In this document: one piece after another, positions 52,130-61,751 of the stretch
Position numbering within the stretch: the stretch's first letter is position 1
How the letters are laid out: each line of letters begins with the position of its first letter
Assembly (NCBI RefSeq): GCF_000022025.1
Contig: NC_011886.1
Span: 620,001 to 684,000, forward strand
Length of the DNA: 64,000 nucleotides
DNA from: Pseudarthrobacter chlorophenolicus A6
GTDB lineage: Bacteria > Actinomycetota > Actinomycetes > Actinomycetales > Micrococcaceae
Direction: 5' to 3'
Notes under the pieces: generated by a model
The model's database searches: none
Told to the model about the DNA's origin: nothing
What the model saw: the letters and a program-made list of their open reading frames with translations, nothing else
Position numbers and translations under genes: made by a program

Positions 52130-53022
52130 CAACCGCAAGTGCTCCCGCCGGGGTGCGGGTGGACCAGAACGCTGCGCGCAAGACCGCCCAGAACCGGGAA
52201 AGGTGGGCGAGCGCCAGGACGTACATCAGCGCCGCCGTCATCCTGATCTGGTGCCTGGCGCCCGCCTACTGGATGGTGGTGACGGCGTTCCGCGAAGTGG
52301 GCTTCACCTACGACACCACGCCGTGGCCCACCCATGTGACGCTGGATAACTTCCTCACCGCGTTCGACACCTCCTTTGGCAACAAGTTTGGCCAGGCGCT
52401 GCTGAACAGCATCATCATCGGCGTCACCGTCACGGTGGTGTCGCTCGTCATCGGCGTTTTTGCCGCCTACGCGCTGGCCCGGCTCAACTTCCGGTTCAAG
52501 TACCTGGTACTGGGCTTCATCCTGGGGGCCTCCATGTTCCCGGGTGTTGCCCTGATCACCCCACTGTTCCAGCTCTTCACGAACATTGGCTGGATGGGCA
52601 CCTACCAGGCGCTGATCATCCCGAACATCTCGTTCGTCCTGCCGCTGACCGTCTACACGCTGACGTCCTTCTTCCGCGAAATGCCCTGGGAGTTGGAGGA
52701 GTCTGCCCGCGTGGACGGCTGCACACAGGGACAGGCGTTCCGCAAGGTGATCATGCCGCTGGCGGCTCCGGCCATCTTCACCACGGCCATCCTGGCGTTC
52801 ATCTCCTCGTGGAATGAATTCCTGATTGCCAGCCAGCTGTCGAACGAACGGACCCAGCCGGTTACCGTTGCGATCGCCAGCTTCGCGGGTGCGCAGCCAA
52901 ACCAGATCCCGTACACGGCCATCATGGCCGCGGGCACCATCGTGACCATTCCGCTGGTGATCCTGGTGCTGGTCTTCCAGCGCAAGATTGTTGCCGGCCT
53001 GACGGCAGGTGCAGTCAAGTGA
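52126..53022 (+). CDS. Sugar ABC transporter permease (MalG type)
   Basis: A 298-residue membrane subunit with six hydrophobic segments. The EAA loop is LEESARVDGCTQGQAFRKVIMPLAAPAI. A short cytoplasmic N-terminus precedes TM1 (YISAAVILIWCLAPAYWMVV). It pairs with the MalF-type permease to form the channel. The start ATG overlaps the previous stop (ATGA), and its own stop overlaps the GTG of the small membrane gene that follows. Confidence 0.93.
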   Translation: MTTASAPAGVRVDQNAARKTAQNRERWASARTYISAAVILIWCLAPAYWMVVTAFREVGFTYDTTPWPTHVTLDNFLTAFDTSFGNKFGQALLNSIIIGVTVTVVSLVIGVFAAYALARLNFRFKYLVLGFILGASMFPGVALITPLFQLFTNIGWMGTYQALIIPNISFVLPLTVYTLTSFFREMPWELEESARVDGCTQGQAFRKVIMPLAAPAIFTTAILAFISSWNEFLIASQLSNERTQPVTVAIASFAGAQPNQIPYTAIMAAGTIVTIPLVILVLVFQRKIVAGLTAGAVK

Positions 53023-53267
53023 CAGGCGATGCTTCCCGCTCCCGGGCTCCGGGAGCGGGAAGCACACGCCGCCGCGTCCGTTCGGGAGAAGACTTCGACA
53101 TCATCATCGGGTTCCTCGGCTTCTGGGCCCTGGTCCTGCTGGTGGTCACCGTCTGGATGGAAGTGACCGCGCAGCCCGCCCTGGGCTGGGCCTTGGGTTT
53201 GCTGGCAACCCTCCTGGCGCTCTACGGCATGATCCGCCTCCGCCGGAAACTTCCGGACCGCAGGTAG
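53019..53267 (+). CDS. Small two-helix membrane protein at the end of the ABC operon
   Basis: An 82-residue protein with a basic N-terminus (SRAPGAGSTRRRVRSGED) and two helices (IIIGFLGFWALVLLVVTVWME and LGWALGLLATLLALYGMIRL). It begins with GTG at 53019, overlapping the MalG-type stop by four bases, so it is made with the transporter. I recognise no family. It could be an accessory or stabilising subunit of the sugar transporter; this is inferred from coupling only. Confidence 0.7.
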   Translation: MTGDASRSRAPGAGSTRRRVRSGEDFDIIIGFLGFWALVLLVVTVWMEVTAQPALGWALGLLATLLALYGMIRLRRKLPDRR

Positions 53268-53293
53268 CCGGTCACAGAACGGGGCACGTCCTG

Positions 53294-53309
53294 CGCGGTT
53301 AACACCGCG
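53294..53309. repeat. Palindrome upstream of the LacI regulator gene
   Basis: CGCGGT and ACCGCG flank TAAC, forming CGCGGTTAACACCGCG, 86 bases before the LacI GTG start. It may be an autoregulatory site or a weak terminator for the ABC operon. It does not match the AACGCTT operator type. Confidence 0.4.
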
Positions 53310-53394
53310 TCCACGCAGAATGCGAAAATACGAAGTCTTGGGGGTAACGCAGGGCGGACAGCCTTACGCTGCAAGGAGTTATTGAGGGGGCACC

Positions 53395-54447
53395 GTGGCA
53401 CGCACAACAGAGAGATCCCAGCGGGGCGGCCATAACGGTGTCAGTATCGAGGACGTTGCCGCCGCAGCCGGTGTATCAACTGCCACGGTGTCCCGGGCCG
53501 TACGGGGCCTTCCCAGGGTTTCGCCGGCCACCCGGGAGAAGATCCTGGAAGTCGCAGGAAACCTCGGCTACGTGGCGTCGTCCTCGGCCTCAGGCCTCGC
53601 CACGGGGAGAACCAAAACCATCGGTGTGTTGGCCCCGTTCGTCAGCCGCTGGTTCTTCTCCAAGGCCATCGAAGGGGCCGACCGGGAACTCCATGCCCGG
53701 CAGTACAACCTCTCGCTGTTCAACCTGGGCGGCCACGGCAGCAACCGGGAACGGCTCTTCAGCAAGACCATGGTTTACAAGCAGATCGACGCCCTGCTGG
53801 TCCTCTGTATGGCGCTGACCCCGGAGGAGCTTGACCACCTGCAAAAAATCGACATCCCCCTGGTTGTGGTGGGCGGGCATGTCGAGGAGTGCGCCTACAT
53901 CGGCATCGATGATTACGCGGCCGCTTCCACAGCTGTCCGGCACCTGATCGACCTCGGCCACCGGGACATTGCCCTCCTCCATGGCGATGATGAAACTGAC
54001 CTGAATTTCGATGTTCCCAGGGTCCGCATCCTGGCCTTCCGGGACGTGATGACGGCTGCCGGCCTGACGATCCGCCCTGAATGGGACGAATGGGGAGACT
54101 TTACGGTCCGCAGCGGGCAGGAAGCATTCCGGCGGCTCTGGTCCGGGTCCGAGGCCAAGCCCACCGCAATCTTCTGTGCCTCGGACGAGATGGCCATGGG
54201 CGTCATCTTCGAGGCCGCCCGCATCGGCGTCAACGTACCGGCGGACCTGTCCGTGGTGGGTATCGACAACCACGATTTCGCCGAAGCCATGGGCCTGACC
54301 ACGGTGGGGCAGCGGCCGGACGAGCAGGCGGAGCTGGCCACCAAGATGCTTCTCGATGAGCTGGACGGACAGGAAGGGGCGGTGCAGTCCGCCGTCGCGC
54401 CGCACGAACTGATGGTCCGGAGGACCACGGCGCCGCCCCAGCATTGA
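53395..54447 (+). CDS. LacI-family transcriptional regulator
   Basis: A 350-residue repressor. The N-terminal helix-turn-helix (VSIEDVAAAAGVSTATVSRAV) and hinge helix (YVASSSASGLATGRTKTIGV) are canonical. The periplasmic-binding-like core follows (ADRELHARQYNLSLFNLGG, IGIDDYAAASTAVRHLIDLGHRDIAL, CASDEMAMGVIFEAARIG, VVGIDNHDFAEAMGLTTV). GTG at 53395 follows TGAGGGGGC. It lies at the end of the alpha-glucoside cluster and probably binds the operators at 49684 and perhaps 43411, released by the transported sugar. Confidence 0.93.
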   Translation: MARTTERSQRGGHNGVSIEDVAAAAGVSTATVSRAVRGLPRVSPATREKILEVAGNLGYVASSSASGLATGRTKTIGVLAPFVSRWFFSKAIEGADRELHARQYNLSLFNLGGHGSNRERLFSKTMVYKQIDALLVLCMALTPEELDHLQKIDIPLVVVGGHVEECAYIGIDDYAAASTAVRHLIDLGHRDIALLHGDDETDLNFDVPRVRILAFRDVMTAAGLTIRPEWDEWGDFTVRSGQEAFRRLWSGSEAKPTAIFCASDEMAMGVIFEAARIGVNVPADLSVVGIDNHDFAEAMGLTTVGQRPDEQAELATKMLLDELDGQEGAVQSAVAPHELMVRRTTAPPQH

Positions 54448-54490
54448 CCGTCCCCGGCCGGAGTGCGCAGACGGGGAGGGACGCCGGAAC

Positions 54491-55384
54491 TCAGGAGGCG
54501 CGGGCCAGCTGCCGGATGGGGATCCAGCGCGAGGCCAGCCGCCGGTAGGCCGCAGCCGCACCGGTCATGTCGCCCTCGGCCAGGCATTCGATGCCGAGCC
54601 TGATGTCTGTGGGGGAGTCGTCCGGGTAGACCTTGTCCGCCACCGAGCCGTAGTCCAGTTCAATCATCGACTCCACATGGAACTGCTCCAGCCATTCGGT
54701 CAGCTGGGCAAGGTCATCCAGCATGTCGAGGTCCGGGGCGGCCAGTGCAAGATTGGCGACGGCGTAGCGGGCACGTTCCAGCGCATCGGTGATTGACGCC
54801 CACACCCGGACGGTGACGATCCGGCCGCCGGCCTCCACCACGTCCTTGTGGTCCGACTCCATGAACAGGGAAAACCAGCTAAACGGAATGCCCCACGTCG
54901 ATGCCCGGGTGTGCACCCGAGTGGAACCGTCCCGCGCCTTGACCAGGTCGATGCGTTCCTGGTGCCTGTCCCGCTGCTCTTCGGGGATAAGCAGTTCCGC
55001 GAGCGGGCCGTGGATCCCTTCCATCAGTGCGTTGGCGGCCAGACCCGCACGGAGTACCAGCTGGCTGGGGCAGTACAGGAGTTCAGGCTTGGCCTCGGAG
55101 CCGCCGTCGCCGTCAGCGGTCCCGCCGGGCTGGGCGGCCGGGGCAGGGGTGACCCGCACCAGATCGGTGCGGCCGGTGGGAAACGGATCACCGCCGGGGC
55201 GGGTGATGCGGCCCAGCGAGGCGAGGAGTTCGGCGTTCTCGACGGCGGCACGTGAGGCAGAGCGCGCCCCGGCCGCCTGGATGGCTTTCCGCTGTTCCTG
55301 CGGGAAGGCGTCCAGGGGCTCGTAAACGCGGAGGGTGGAGGAAAACGGCAGGCCTGCCTGGCCCCGGTAGAGGTTGCCCGTCAC
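54491..55384 (-). CDS. Conserved hypothetical protein
   Basis: A 297-residue soluble protein. The reading frame is open further upstream, but GTG at 55384 has an AAAGGAGA site and the extension would overlap exonuclease III. Visible segments include STLRVYEPLDAFPQEQR, STRVHTRASTWGIPFSWFSLF and a helical C-terminus rich in Trp and acidic residues (LTEWLEQFHVESMIELDYG). I recognise no catalytic motif. It follows exonuclease III by 34 bases in the same direction and may share its transcript. Function unknown. Confidence 0.75.
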   Translation of the reverse strand: MTGNLYRGQAGLPFSSTLRVYEPLDAFPQEQRKAIQAAGARSASRAAVENAELLASLGRITRPGGDPFPTGRTDLVRVTPAPAAQPGGTADGDGGSEAKPELLYCPSQLVLRAGLAANALMEGIHGPLAELLIPEEQRDRHQERIDLVKARDGSTRVHTRASTWGIPFSWFSLFMESDHKDVVEAGGRIVTVRVWASITDALERARYAVANLALAAPDLDMLDDLAQLTEWLEQFHVESMIELDYGSVADKVYPDDSPTDIRLGIECLAEGDMTGAAAAYRRLASRWIPIRQLARAS

Positions 55385-55418
55385 TGCGGTCTCCTTTGCT
55401 GGGTCCAGGACGTTGTCA

Positions 55419-56225
55419 TCAGTCCGCCAGTTCAACCAGGACGGGGGCGTGGTCTGATGCGCCCTTGCCTTTGCGTTCTTCCCGGTCGATGGAGGCGCCG
55501 GTGACCCGGGAGGCCAGAGCCTTCGAAGCCAGGACGAAGTCGATCCGCATGCCTTCCTTCTTGGGGAAGCGCAGCTGTGTGTAGTCCCAGTAGGTGTAGA
55601 CGCCGGGGCCGGGGGTGTACGGCCGGACGACGTCCGTGAAACCGGCAGTTTCGAAAGCATGGAAGGCGGCGCGCTCCGGCGGGCTGACGTGGGTGTACCC
55701 GTTGTTGACGAAGAGATCGATGTCCCAGACGTCGTCGTCGAAGGGGGCGATGTTCCAGTCACCCATCAGTGCCACCTGGGCCTCGGGATTTTCCGTCACC
55801 AGGCTTTGGGCGTGGCTCTTCAGGCTTTCGAGCCACTTGAGTTTGTAGGGCATGTGTTCGTCATCCAGGGAGCGGCCGTTGGGGATGTACAGGCTCCAGA
55901 TCCTGACACCGCCGCAGGTGGCGGCCATGGCGCGGGCTTCCTGCACCGGGTCCTTGCCCGCCTTGCCGAAGGCCGGCTGGTCCAGGAACGTGCGCTCCAC
56001 GTCCTCCAGCCCCACCCGGGAGGCGATGGCGACGCCGTTCCACTGATTTACGCCGAAGTGGGCCACCTCGTAGCCCATGCGTTCGAAGAGCTCCCAGGGA
56101 AAGTTGTCGTCCTTGCACTTCGTTTCCTGGATGGCCAGGACGTCGCAGTCGCTGCGCTGGAGCCAGGCTTCAACACGGTCGGCGCGGGCACGGAGCGAGT
56201 TCACATTCCAGGTAGCTATCTTCAC
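55419..56225 (-). CDS. xth: Exodeoxyribonuclease III
   Basis: A 268-residue DNA-repair nuclease of the ExoIII/APE1 family that cuts abasic sites and removes 3' blocks. Catalytic and Mg2+ motifs are complete: TWNVNSLRAR (Asn), IQETKCKDDNFP (Glu), IPNGRSLDDE, MGDWNIAPFDDDVWD (Asp, Asn), RIDFVLAS (Asp) and KGASDHAPV (Asp, His). The ATG at 56225 begins MKIATWNV, the usual start of the family. It is divergent from the valine-catabolic operon. Confidence 0.95.
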   Translation of the reverse strand: MKIATWNVNSLRARADRVEAWLQRSDCDVLAIQETKCKDDNFPWELFERMGYEVAHFGVNQWNGVAIASRVGLEDVERTFLDQPAFGKAGKDPVQEARAMAATCGGVRIWSLYIPNGRSLDDEHMPYKLKWLESLKSHAQSLVTENPEAQVALMGDWNIAPFDDDVWDIDLFVNNGYTHVSPPERAAFHAFETAGFTDVVRPYTPGPGVYTYWDYTQLRFPKKEGMRIDFVLASKALASRVTGASIDREERKGKGASDHAPVLVELAD

Positions 56226-56340
56226 GCCTCCTAACTTACCGTGGCGGCCGCACCGCAGGTAAAGCAGCCGGTGAAGCCCGCGCGGCGGCCCCGGGCACAG
56301 CGGAGCGGGCCGCGGCGGGCGCGGGAGGCACGATGGAATT

Positions 56341-56363
56341 TAGTAGGAAGTCCGAGTATATTC
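56341..56363. promoter_or_regulatory. Operator/promoter motif upstream of mmsA
   Basis: Read leftward, the sequence is GAATATACTCGGACTTCC plus TACTA, matching 18 of 22 bases with 63681-63702 upstream of the acyl-CoA dehydrogenase. The core AGTAGGA-AG-TCCGAGT is a near-palindrome. It lies about 58 bases upstream of the mmsA start. The regulator is unknown; the window's MarR protein is one candidate. Confidence 0.5.
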
Positions 56364-56420
56364 GCAACCAGAATGACCTGGGTCACGAAAGCCGGATTAC
56401 ATGCGAAGGGGCATCCAGCC

Positions 56421-57920
56421 ATGGTGCGCGAGCTTTCCCATTACATCGGCGGCCGCCACGCCAGCGGAACTTCCGGTCGGTTCGGTGATGTTCTCAACCC
56501 GTGCACCGGCGAAGCGCAGGCACGCCTGCCGCTCGCGGACCGGGACGAAGTGCAGTCCGCGGTGGCTGCCGCCGTGGAGGCGCAGCCGGAATGGGCGGCA
56601 CTGAACCCCCAGCGGCGAGGCCGGATCCTGTTGAAGTTCGTGGACCTGGTGAACCGGAACATGGACGAACTGGCCAAACTGCTGTCATCCGAACACGGCA
56701 AGACCCTGGCCGATTCCGTCGGTGACATCCAACGCGGGCTGGAGGTGGTGGAGTTTGCCGCCGGCGCGCCGCACCTGCTCAAGGGCGAGTTCTCCAGCGA
56801 CGCCGGCCAGGGGATCGACATCCACTCGCTGCGGCAACCGCTGGGTGTGGTGGCCGGCATCACCCCCTTCAACTTTCCAGCCATGATCCCGCTCTGGAAG
56901 TCCGGCCCCGCCCTCGCCGCCGGCAACGCCTTCGTGCTCAAACCTTCGGAACGGGACCCCTCGGTGCCGCTGCGGCTCGCGGAACTGTACAGCGAAGCGG
57001 GTGTTCCCGATGGTGTCTTCAGCGTGGTGAACGGGGATAAGGAAGCTGTGGATGCCCTCCTCGAGGATCCCCGCGTTCAAGCAGTCGGTTTTGTGGGCTC
57101 CACACCCATCGCCCAGTACATTTACGCCACCGCCGCCGCCCACGGAAAGCGGGCCCAGTGCTTCGGCGGGGCCAAGAACCACATGGTGGTGATGCCGGAC
57201 GCTGACCTGGACCAGGCGGCAGATGCCCTCATCGGTTCAGGCTACGGCTCGGCAGGAGAGCGCTGCATGGCCATTTCCGTGGCCGTGCCGGTGGGGGAGG
57301 ACACGGCCAACCGGCTGGTGGCCCGGCTGGAACAACGCGTCCGGAAGCTCACGGTAGGCCATAGCCTCGCCGAAGACTCGGACTTTGGGCCAGTGGTGTC
57401 CGCCGCGGCGAGGGACCGCATCGAGGGACTGATCAGTTCAGGCGTGGACGACGGCGCCACCCTCCTCGCCGACGGACGCGGCCTCACTGTAGACGGCTAC
57501 ACAGGCGGTTTCTGGGTGGGGCCGACACTCTTCGACCACGTGACCCCGGACATGGCCATCTACCGCAACGAAATCTTCGGCCCTGTCCTGAGCGTGGTCC
57601 GGGCCGCCACCTACGACGACGCGCTCCGGCTCTGCACCGACAACCCGTTCGGCAACGGCGTGGCCATCTTCACGCGCGACGGCGATTCCGCCCGGGATTT
57701 CGCCACCAGGGTGGACGTGGGCATGGTGGGCGTCAACGTCCCCATTCCGGTGCCACTGGCGTACTACACGTTCGGCGGCTGGAAGGCCTCCGGATTCGGG
57801 GACCTGAACCAGCACGGCGCGGACGCCTTCCGCTTCTACACCAAGACCAAGACGGTCACCACGCGGTGGCCCTCGGGAATACGCCACGGAGCCAGCTTCG
57901 TGATGCCGGAAGGAAGCTGA
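56421..57920 (+). CDS. mmsA: CoA-acylating methylmalonate-semialdehyde dehydrogenase
   Basis: A 499-residue aldehyde dehydrogenase that converts methylmalonate or malonate semialdehyde to propionyl- or acetyl-CoA, the last step of valine degradation. Features are GITPFNFPAMIPLWK (conserved Asn), FVGSTPIAQYIY (NAD loop), KNHMVVMPDADLDQA and the catalytic Cys in GYGSAGERCMAIS. The usual general-base Glu of other ALDHs is absent, as expected for the CoA-dependent class. The ATG at 56421 has GAAGGGG upstream. Its stop overlaps the next start (TGATG). Confidence 0.95.
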   Translation: MVRELSHYIGGRHASGTSGRFGDVLNPCTGEAQARLPLADRDEVQSAVAAAVEAQPEWAALNPQRRGRILLKFVDLVNRNMDELAKLLSSEHGKTLADSVGDIQRGLEVVEFAAGAPHLLKGEFSSDAGQGIDIHSLRQPLGVVAGITPFNFPAMIPLWKSGPALAAGNAFVLKPSERDPSVPLRLAELYSEAGVPDGVFSVVNGDKEAVDALLEDPRVQAVGFVGSTPIAQYIYATAAAHGKRAQCFGGAKNHMVVMPDADLDQAADALIGSGYGSAGERCMAISVAVPVGEDTANRLVARLEQRVRKLTVGHSLAEDSDFGPVVSAAARDRIEGLISSGVDDGATLLADGRGLTVDGYTGGFWVGPTLFDHVTPDMAIYRNEIFGPVLSVVRAATYDDALRLCTDNPFGNGVAIFTRDGDSARDFATRVDVGMVGVNVPIPVPLAYYTFGGWKASGFGDLNQHGADAFRFYTKTKTVTTRWPSGIRHGASFVMPEGS

Positions 57921-58999
57921 TGACGGAAACGGCCGCCACACCTGAAGCGGAAGTGCTCTTCACCCGGCGCGGCCGGCTGGCGGTGGCAACGCTCAACCGG
58001 CCCAAAGCCGTCAACGCGCTCACTGCCGGGATGGTGGACGCATTGCTGCGGCAGCTCACCGAATGGGCTGAGGACGGCAGCGTCGGCACCGTCCTGGTGC
58101 AGGGCGCTGGCGGGCGGGGGTTGTGCGCCGGGGGAGACATCGTGGCGATTTACCGCGACATCCTCCGGGGCGGAGACGACACTGCGGATTTCTGGCAGGC
58201 CGAGTACCGGCTGAACTACCTGATCTCCCGGTACCCGAAACCTTACGTGGCACTGATGGACGGCCTTGTGCTGGGCGGCGGCGTGGGAATCTCGGCGCAC
58301 GGCTCGGTCCGCGTAGTCACCGAGCGGACCAGGACCGGCATGCCGGAGACAACCATTGGATTTGCGCCCGACGTCGGCGGGACGCTTCTGCTGGCCGGCG
58401 CACCAGGGGAGGCGGGAACCCATGCAGCCCTCACCGGCGCCCACCTCGACGGCGCGGACGCGCTGTTCCTTGGCCTGGCGGACCGCTACGTCCCGTCCGG
58501 CAGGCTCGACGAACTCACGGCGGCGCTGGAAAACGAAACCCCGGAAGACGCCGTCGGACGCTTTGCCGCGGACCCGCCGCCGTCCGGACTTGCCGGGCAA
58601 CGGCAGTGGATCGACAGCTGCTACGACTCTGCGGACGCGGAAGCGATCGTGGGGCGGCTGCGGGCCTGGGCCGGGGACGGAAGCGCTGAAGCGTCCCACG
58701 CCGCGGACACCATCGAGGCGAAGTCCCCCATCTCCGTCAAAGTCACCCTGGCGTCGCTGCGGCGCGTGGCGGGAATGCCGCTGGACCGGGCGCTGGCGCA
58801 GGAGTACCGGGTGGGCCTGCGGTTCCTGGCGGCACCCGATTTCCGGGAAGGCATCCGGGCGCAGGTGGTGGACAAGGACCGCACTCCGCACTGGAAGCCG
58901 CCCACCCTGGCAGAGGTATCGCCGGAGCAGGTTGAACGTTTTTTGGACCGCTGGGCAGCCGCGAACTGGACCTCGGAACCGGTCCGGAGCATGGGCTGA
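57920..58999 (+). CDS. 3-hydroxyisobutyryl-CoA hydrolase (crotonase superfamily)
   Basis: A 359-residue crotonase-fold enzyme that releases 3-hydroxyisobutyrate from its CoA ester in valine degradation. HIBCH features are GGRGLCAGGDIVAIYRD (oxyanion loop), DGLVLGGGVGISAHG and PETTIGFAPDVGG with the catalytic Glu and Asp. Length near 360, with a C-terminal helical extension (RALAQEYRVGLRFL), distinguishes it from enoyl-CoA hydratase. ATG 57920 overlaps the mmsA stop. Context with mmsA and mmsB supports the assignment. Confidence 0.9.
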   Translation: MTETAATPEAEVLFTRRGRLAVATLNRPKAVNALTAGMVDALLRQLTEWAEDGSVGTVLVQGAGGRGLCAGGDIVAIYRDILRGGDDTADFWQAEYRLNYLISRYPKPYVALMDGLVLGGGVGISAHGSVRVVTERTRTGMPETTIGFAPDVGGTLLLAGAPGEAGTHAALTGAHLDGADALFLGLADRYVPSGRLDELTAALENETPEDAVGRFAADPPPSGLAGQRQWIDSCYDSADAEAIVGRLRAWAGDGSAEASHAADTIEAKSPISVKVTLASLRRVAGMPLDRALAQEYRVGLRFLAAPDFREGIRAQVVDKDRTPHWKPPTLAEVSPEQVERFLDRWAAANWTSEPVRSMG

Positions 59000-59026
59000 A
59001 AGCGGCACAACAAGAGGAAGCGGACT

Positions 59027-59986
59027 ATGCCTGACACCTACACCGTGGCGTTCCTGGGACTCGGCCACATGGGCGGGCCGATGGCCGTGAACCTGGCCAG
59101 GGCCGGGCACCGGGTGGCCGGGTATGACGTCGTGCCGGCCGCCCTGGATGCGGCCCGCTCCGCCGGCGTCCCGGTGGTTGAAAGTGTTGCCGAGGCCGTG
59201 CCGGACGCGGACGTGGTGCTCACCATGTTCCCCAGCGGCCGGCATGTCCTTGACGCTTACCGCGGTTCAGGGGGCCAGCCGGGGCTGTTGGCACTGGCCG
59301 CACCCGGAACCATGTTCCTGGACTGTTCCACCATCAACGTCGACGAAGCCAGGGAAGCGGCGCAACTGGCGCTCGGTGCCGGCCACCGATCCGTGGACGC
59401 TCCCGTCTCAGGCGGCGTGGTGGGCGCCGAAGCCGGATCTCTCACCTTCATGGTGGGCGGTGAAGCGGACGACTTCGACGCCGTCAGGCCACTCCTCGAC
59501 GCCATGGGCAAACGCATCGTCCACTGCGGAGCCCACGGGGCCGGCCAGGCGGCGAAGGTCTGCAACAACCTGATCCTGGGCGTCTCGATGATCGCCGTCA
59601 GTGAGGCCTTTGTCCTCGGCGAGAAGCTGGGGCTCAGCCACCAGGCGCTGTTCGACGTCGCCTCCGCCGCGTCCGGGCAATGCTGGGCCCTGACCACCAA
59701 CTGCCCGGTGCCCGGCCCGGTTCCCACCAGTCCCGCGAACCGCGACTACCAGCCCGGATTCGCCGGCGCGCTGATGGCCAAGGACCTCAACCTTGCCCTG
59801 AACGCCCTGCACAGCACCGGGGTGGCCGGCCGGATGGGCCCGCTTGCCGCAGAAATTTACGATACGTTTGCGGCGGAGGGCGGCGCCGGCCGGGACTTCT
59901 CCGCGATCATCAACGACATCCGCGAAAGATCCGGCACAACGCCGCACAAGACCGCAACAGCGCACGACGACGGGAGTCCTGAATGA
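59027..59986 (+). CDS. mmsB: 3-hydroxyisobutyrate dehydrogenase
   Basis: A 319-residue beta-hydroxyacid dehydrogenase that oxidises 3-hydroxyisobutyrate to methylmalonate semialdehyde with NAD+. The N-terminal Rossmann motif is [19 protein letters not shown], the substrate motif [16 protein letters not shown], and the catalytic Lys is in [15 protein letters not shown]. The length is slightly above the usual 295 because of a polar C-terminal tail. ATG 59027 follows AGAGGAAG. It overlaps the enoyl-CoA hydratase start by four bases (ATGA). Confidence 0.95.
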   Translation: MPDTYTVAFLGLGHMGGPMAVNLARAGHRVAGYDVVPAALDAARSAGVPVVESVAEAVPDADVVLTMFPSGRHVLDAYRGSGGQPGLLALAAPGTMFLDCSTINVDEAREAAQLALGAGHRSVDAPVSGGVVGAEAGSLTFMVGGEADDFDAVRPLLDAMGKRIVHCGAHGAGQAAKVCNNLILGVSMIAVSEAFVLGEKLGLSHQALFDVASAASGQCWALTTNCPVPGPVPTSPANRDYQPGFAGALMAKDLNLALNALHSTGVAGRMGPLAAEIYDTFAAEGGAGRDFSAIINDIRERSGTTPHKTATAHDDGSPE

Positions 59987-60759
59987 CGGAGTACGCCAAC
60001 ATCCTGGTGGAACAGCGCGGCAGGGTGGGGCTGGTGACGCTTAACCGGCCCCAGGCGCTGAACGCACTGAACAAAGCCACCATGGAGGAACTGGTGCACG
60101 CCGTCAGCGCCATGGACTCAGACCCCGGAACCGGGGCCGTGGTGATCACCGGCTCCGGAAAAGCCTTCGCGGCCGGTGCCGACATCAAGGAGATGGCCGC
60201 CCAGGGCTACATGGACATGTACGCCGCGGACTGGTTCCGCGGCTGGGAAGACTTCACCCGGCTCCGTATCCCCACCATTGCTGCCGTATCCGGCTTTGCC
60301 CTGGGCGGCGGCTGCGAACTGGCCATGATGTGCGATCTCCTTATCGCCGGGGACAACGCCAGGTTCGGCCAGCCCGAAATCAACCTGGGCGTCCTTCCCG
60401 GCATGGGCGGCTCGCAGCGGCTCACCCGGGCCGTGGGCAAGGCCAAAGCCATGGACCTGATCCTCACCGGGCGGTTCATCGGCGCCGAGGAGGCCGAGCG
60501 GTCCGGGCTGGTTTCCCGCGTGGTACCCGCAGAAGACGTGGTGGCAGAAGCCATCAAAGCCGCCGAAGTAATTGCCGGGAAATCAAAGCCTGTGGCGATG
60601 GCCGCCAAGGAAGCCGTGAACGCCGCCTTCGAAACCGGGCTGGCCCAGGGTGTCCTGTTCGAGCGCCGGCTCTTCCACTCCCTGTTCGCCACCGAGGACC
60701 AGAAGGAAGGCATGGCGGCGTTCACGGAGAAGCGCGAACCGGATTTCAGGCACCGGTAA
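59983..60759 (+). CDS. Enoyl-CoA hydratase
   Basis: A 258-residue crotonase that hydrates enoyl-CoA, here probably methacrylyl-CoA, in valine degradation. It has the oxyanion-hole segments [16 protein letters not shown] and [14 protein letters not shown]. The two catalytic Glu residues are in GGCELAM and [14 protein letters not shown], and the C-terminal region is PDFRHR. It is the last gene of the mmsA-HIBCH-mmsB-echA operon, so all steps from methacrylyl-CoA to propionyl-CoA are present. The 3' end overlaps the convergent flavoprotein gene by 14 bases. Confidence 0.93.
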   Translation: MTEYANILVEQRGRVGLVTLNRPQALNALNKATMEELVHAVSAMDSDPGTGAVVITGSGKAFAAGADIKEMAAQGYMDMYAADWFRGWEDFTRLRIPTIAAVSGFALGGGCELAMMCDLLIAGDNARFGQPEINLGVLPGMGGSQRLTRAVGKAKAMDLILTGRFIGAEEAERSGLVSRVVPAEDVVAEAIKAAEVIAGKSKPVAMAAKEAVNAAFETGLAQGVLFERRLFHSLFATEDQKEGMAAFTEKREPDFRHR

Positions 60760-61720
60760 CGGCCAGCGACTCCCGGTAGGCCGTGAGGTCGTGTTCCATT
60801 TCCTCGGCCATCAGGGAGTTGTTGATGATCACTGCTGTCCACGATGCAGCGGCAGCGGACGCCAGGACCTGCGCCCGCATGTCCGTGACGTTGCCGGCGG
60901 CCCAGACGCCGGGCACTGACGTGGCGCCTTCGGCATCGGTTTCCAGGTAGTCCCCGATGCCCAGGGGATGCGGAACCGCAGCCAGGCTAAGGCCGCTGAA
61001 CGCGTCGAGGCGGGCGTGCACCCGCGTACCCACCACGACGGCGTCCACGGCCACCTCCGGGCCGCCCGCCAGCACTACGGCCTTGAGCGCATCGCCGTGG
61101 ACCCGCAGGGTCTCGACGGCACCGGGAACCACCTTGACGCCACGGGCAGCCAACTGCTCCAGTTCGTCCTCCGAGGGCTCCACCACGTCGCTGAGGAACA
61201 GGGTGATGTTGCTGCTCCATTGCCGGAACAGCAGGGCCTGGTGCACAGACCACGGGCCGGTGCCCAGAACGCCGATGGCCCGGTCCCGGACCTCCCATCC
61301 ATGGCAGAACGGGCAATGCAGCACGTCCCGGCCCCAGCGCTCGCGCAGGCCGGGGATGTCCGGCAGTTCGTCCACCAGGCCCGTGGTGATCAGGAGCCGC
61401 CGCCCGCGAAGCAGCCGGCCGTCGTCGAGCGTGACCTCGAAGCCCTGATCCACGCCGCCTCCGGCAGCCACCACCGTGCCGTTGATGATGTCCGCGCCGT
61501 AGTGCCGCGCCTGGTCGCGGCCGGTGGCGAGGAGTTCTGCCGGGCTGATTCCGTCGCGTGACAGGAAGCCGTGCACGCCATGCGCCGGGGCGTTGCGCGG
61601 CTCGCCGCTGTCCACCACCGCCACGCGGCGGCGCGTCCGGCCGAGCATCAGGGCGGCACTCAGGCCGGCGGCTCCGCCGCCAACAACCAGCACATCGTAA
61701 AAAGGGTTCTGTTCAGTCAT
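60746..61720 (-). CDS. Thioredoxin-reductase-like FAD/NAD(P) oxidoreductase
   Basis: A 324-residue class II pyridine-nucleotide flavoprotein. The FAD site is [18 protein letters not shown], the NADPH site [18 protein letters not shown], and the redox motif is CPFC ([12 protein letters not shown]) where thioredoxin reductase has CATC. The C-terminal FAD motif is [10 protein letters not shown]. CPxC variants of this size are common in actinobacteria and are not proven to reduce thioredoxin. ATG 61720 (MTEQNPF) is used. It is divergent from an XRE-cupin regulator with an operator-like repeat between. Confidence 0.88.
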   Translation of the reverse strand: MTEQNPFYDVLVVGGGAAGLSAALMLGRTRRRVAVVDSGEPRNAPAHGVHGFLSRDGISPAELLATGRDQARHYGADIINGTVVAAGGGVDQGFEVTLDDGRLLRGRRLLITTGLVDELPDIPGLRERWGRDVLHCPFCHGWEVRDRAIGVLGTGPWSVHQALLFRQWSSNITLFLSDVVEPSEDELEQLAARGVKVVPGAVETLRVHGDALKAVVLAGGPEVAVDAVVVGTRVHARLDAFSGLSLAAVPHPLGIGDYLETDAEGATSVPGVWAAGNVTDMRAQVLASAAAASWTAVIINNSLMAEEMEHDLTAYRESLAVTGA

Positions 61721-61751
61721 GCGTTCATCGTGCGTCCCGCCCCCACTTCCT

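Noticed and set aside
54491..55762. 423-residue version of the conserved hypothetical protein
   Set aside because: The extra N-terminus overlaps exonuclease III and is Ser/Pro/Thr-rich. The GTG at 55384 has an AAAGGAGA site.
57836..59245. 469-residue open frame opposite the HIBCH gene
   Set aside because: Antisense to two well-identified valine-degradation genes; Arg/Gly/His-rich shadow.
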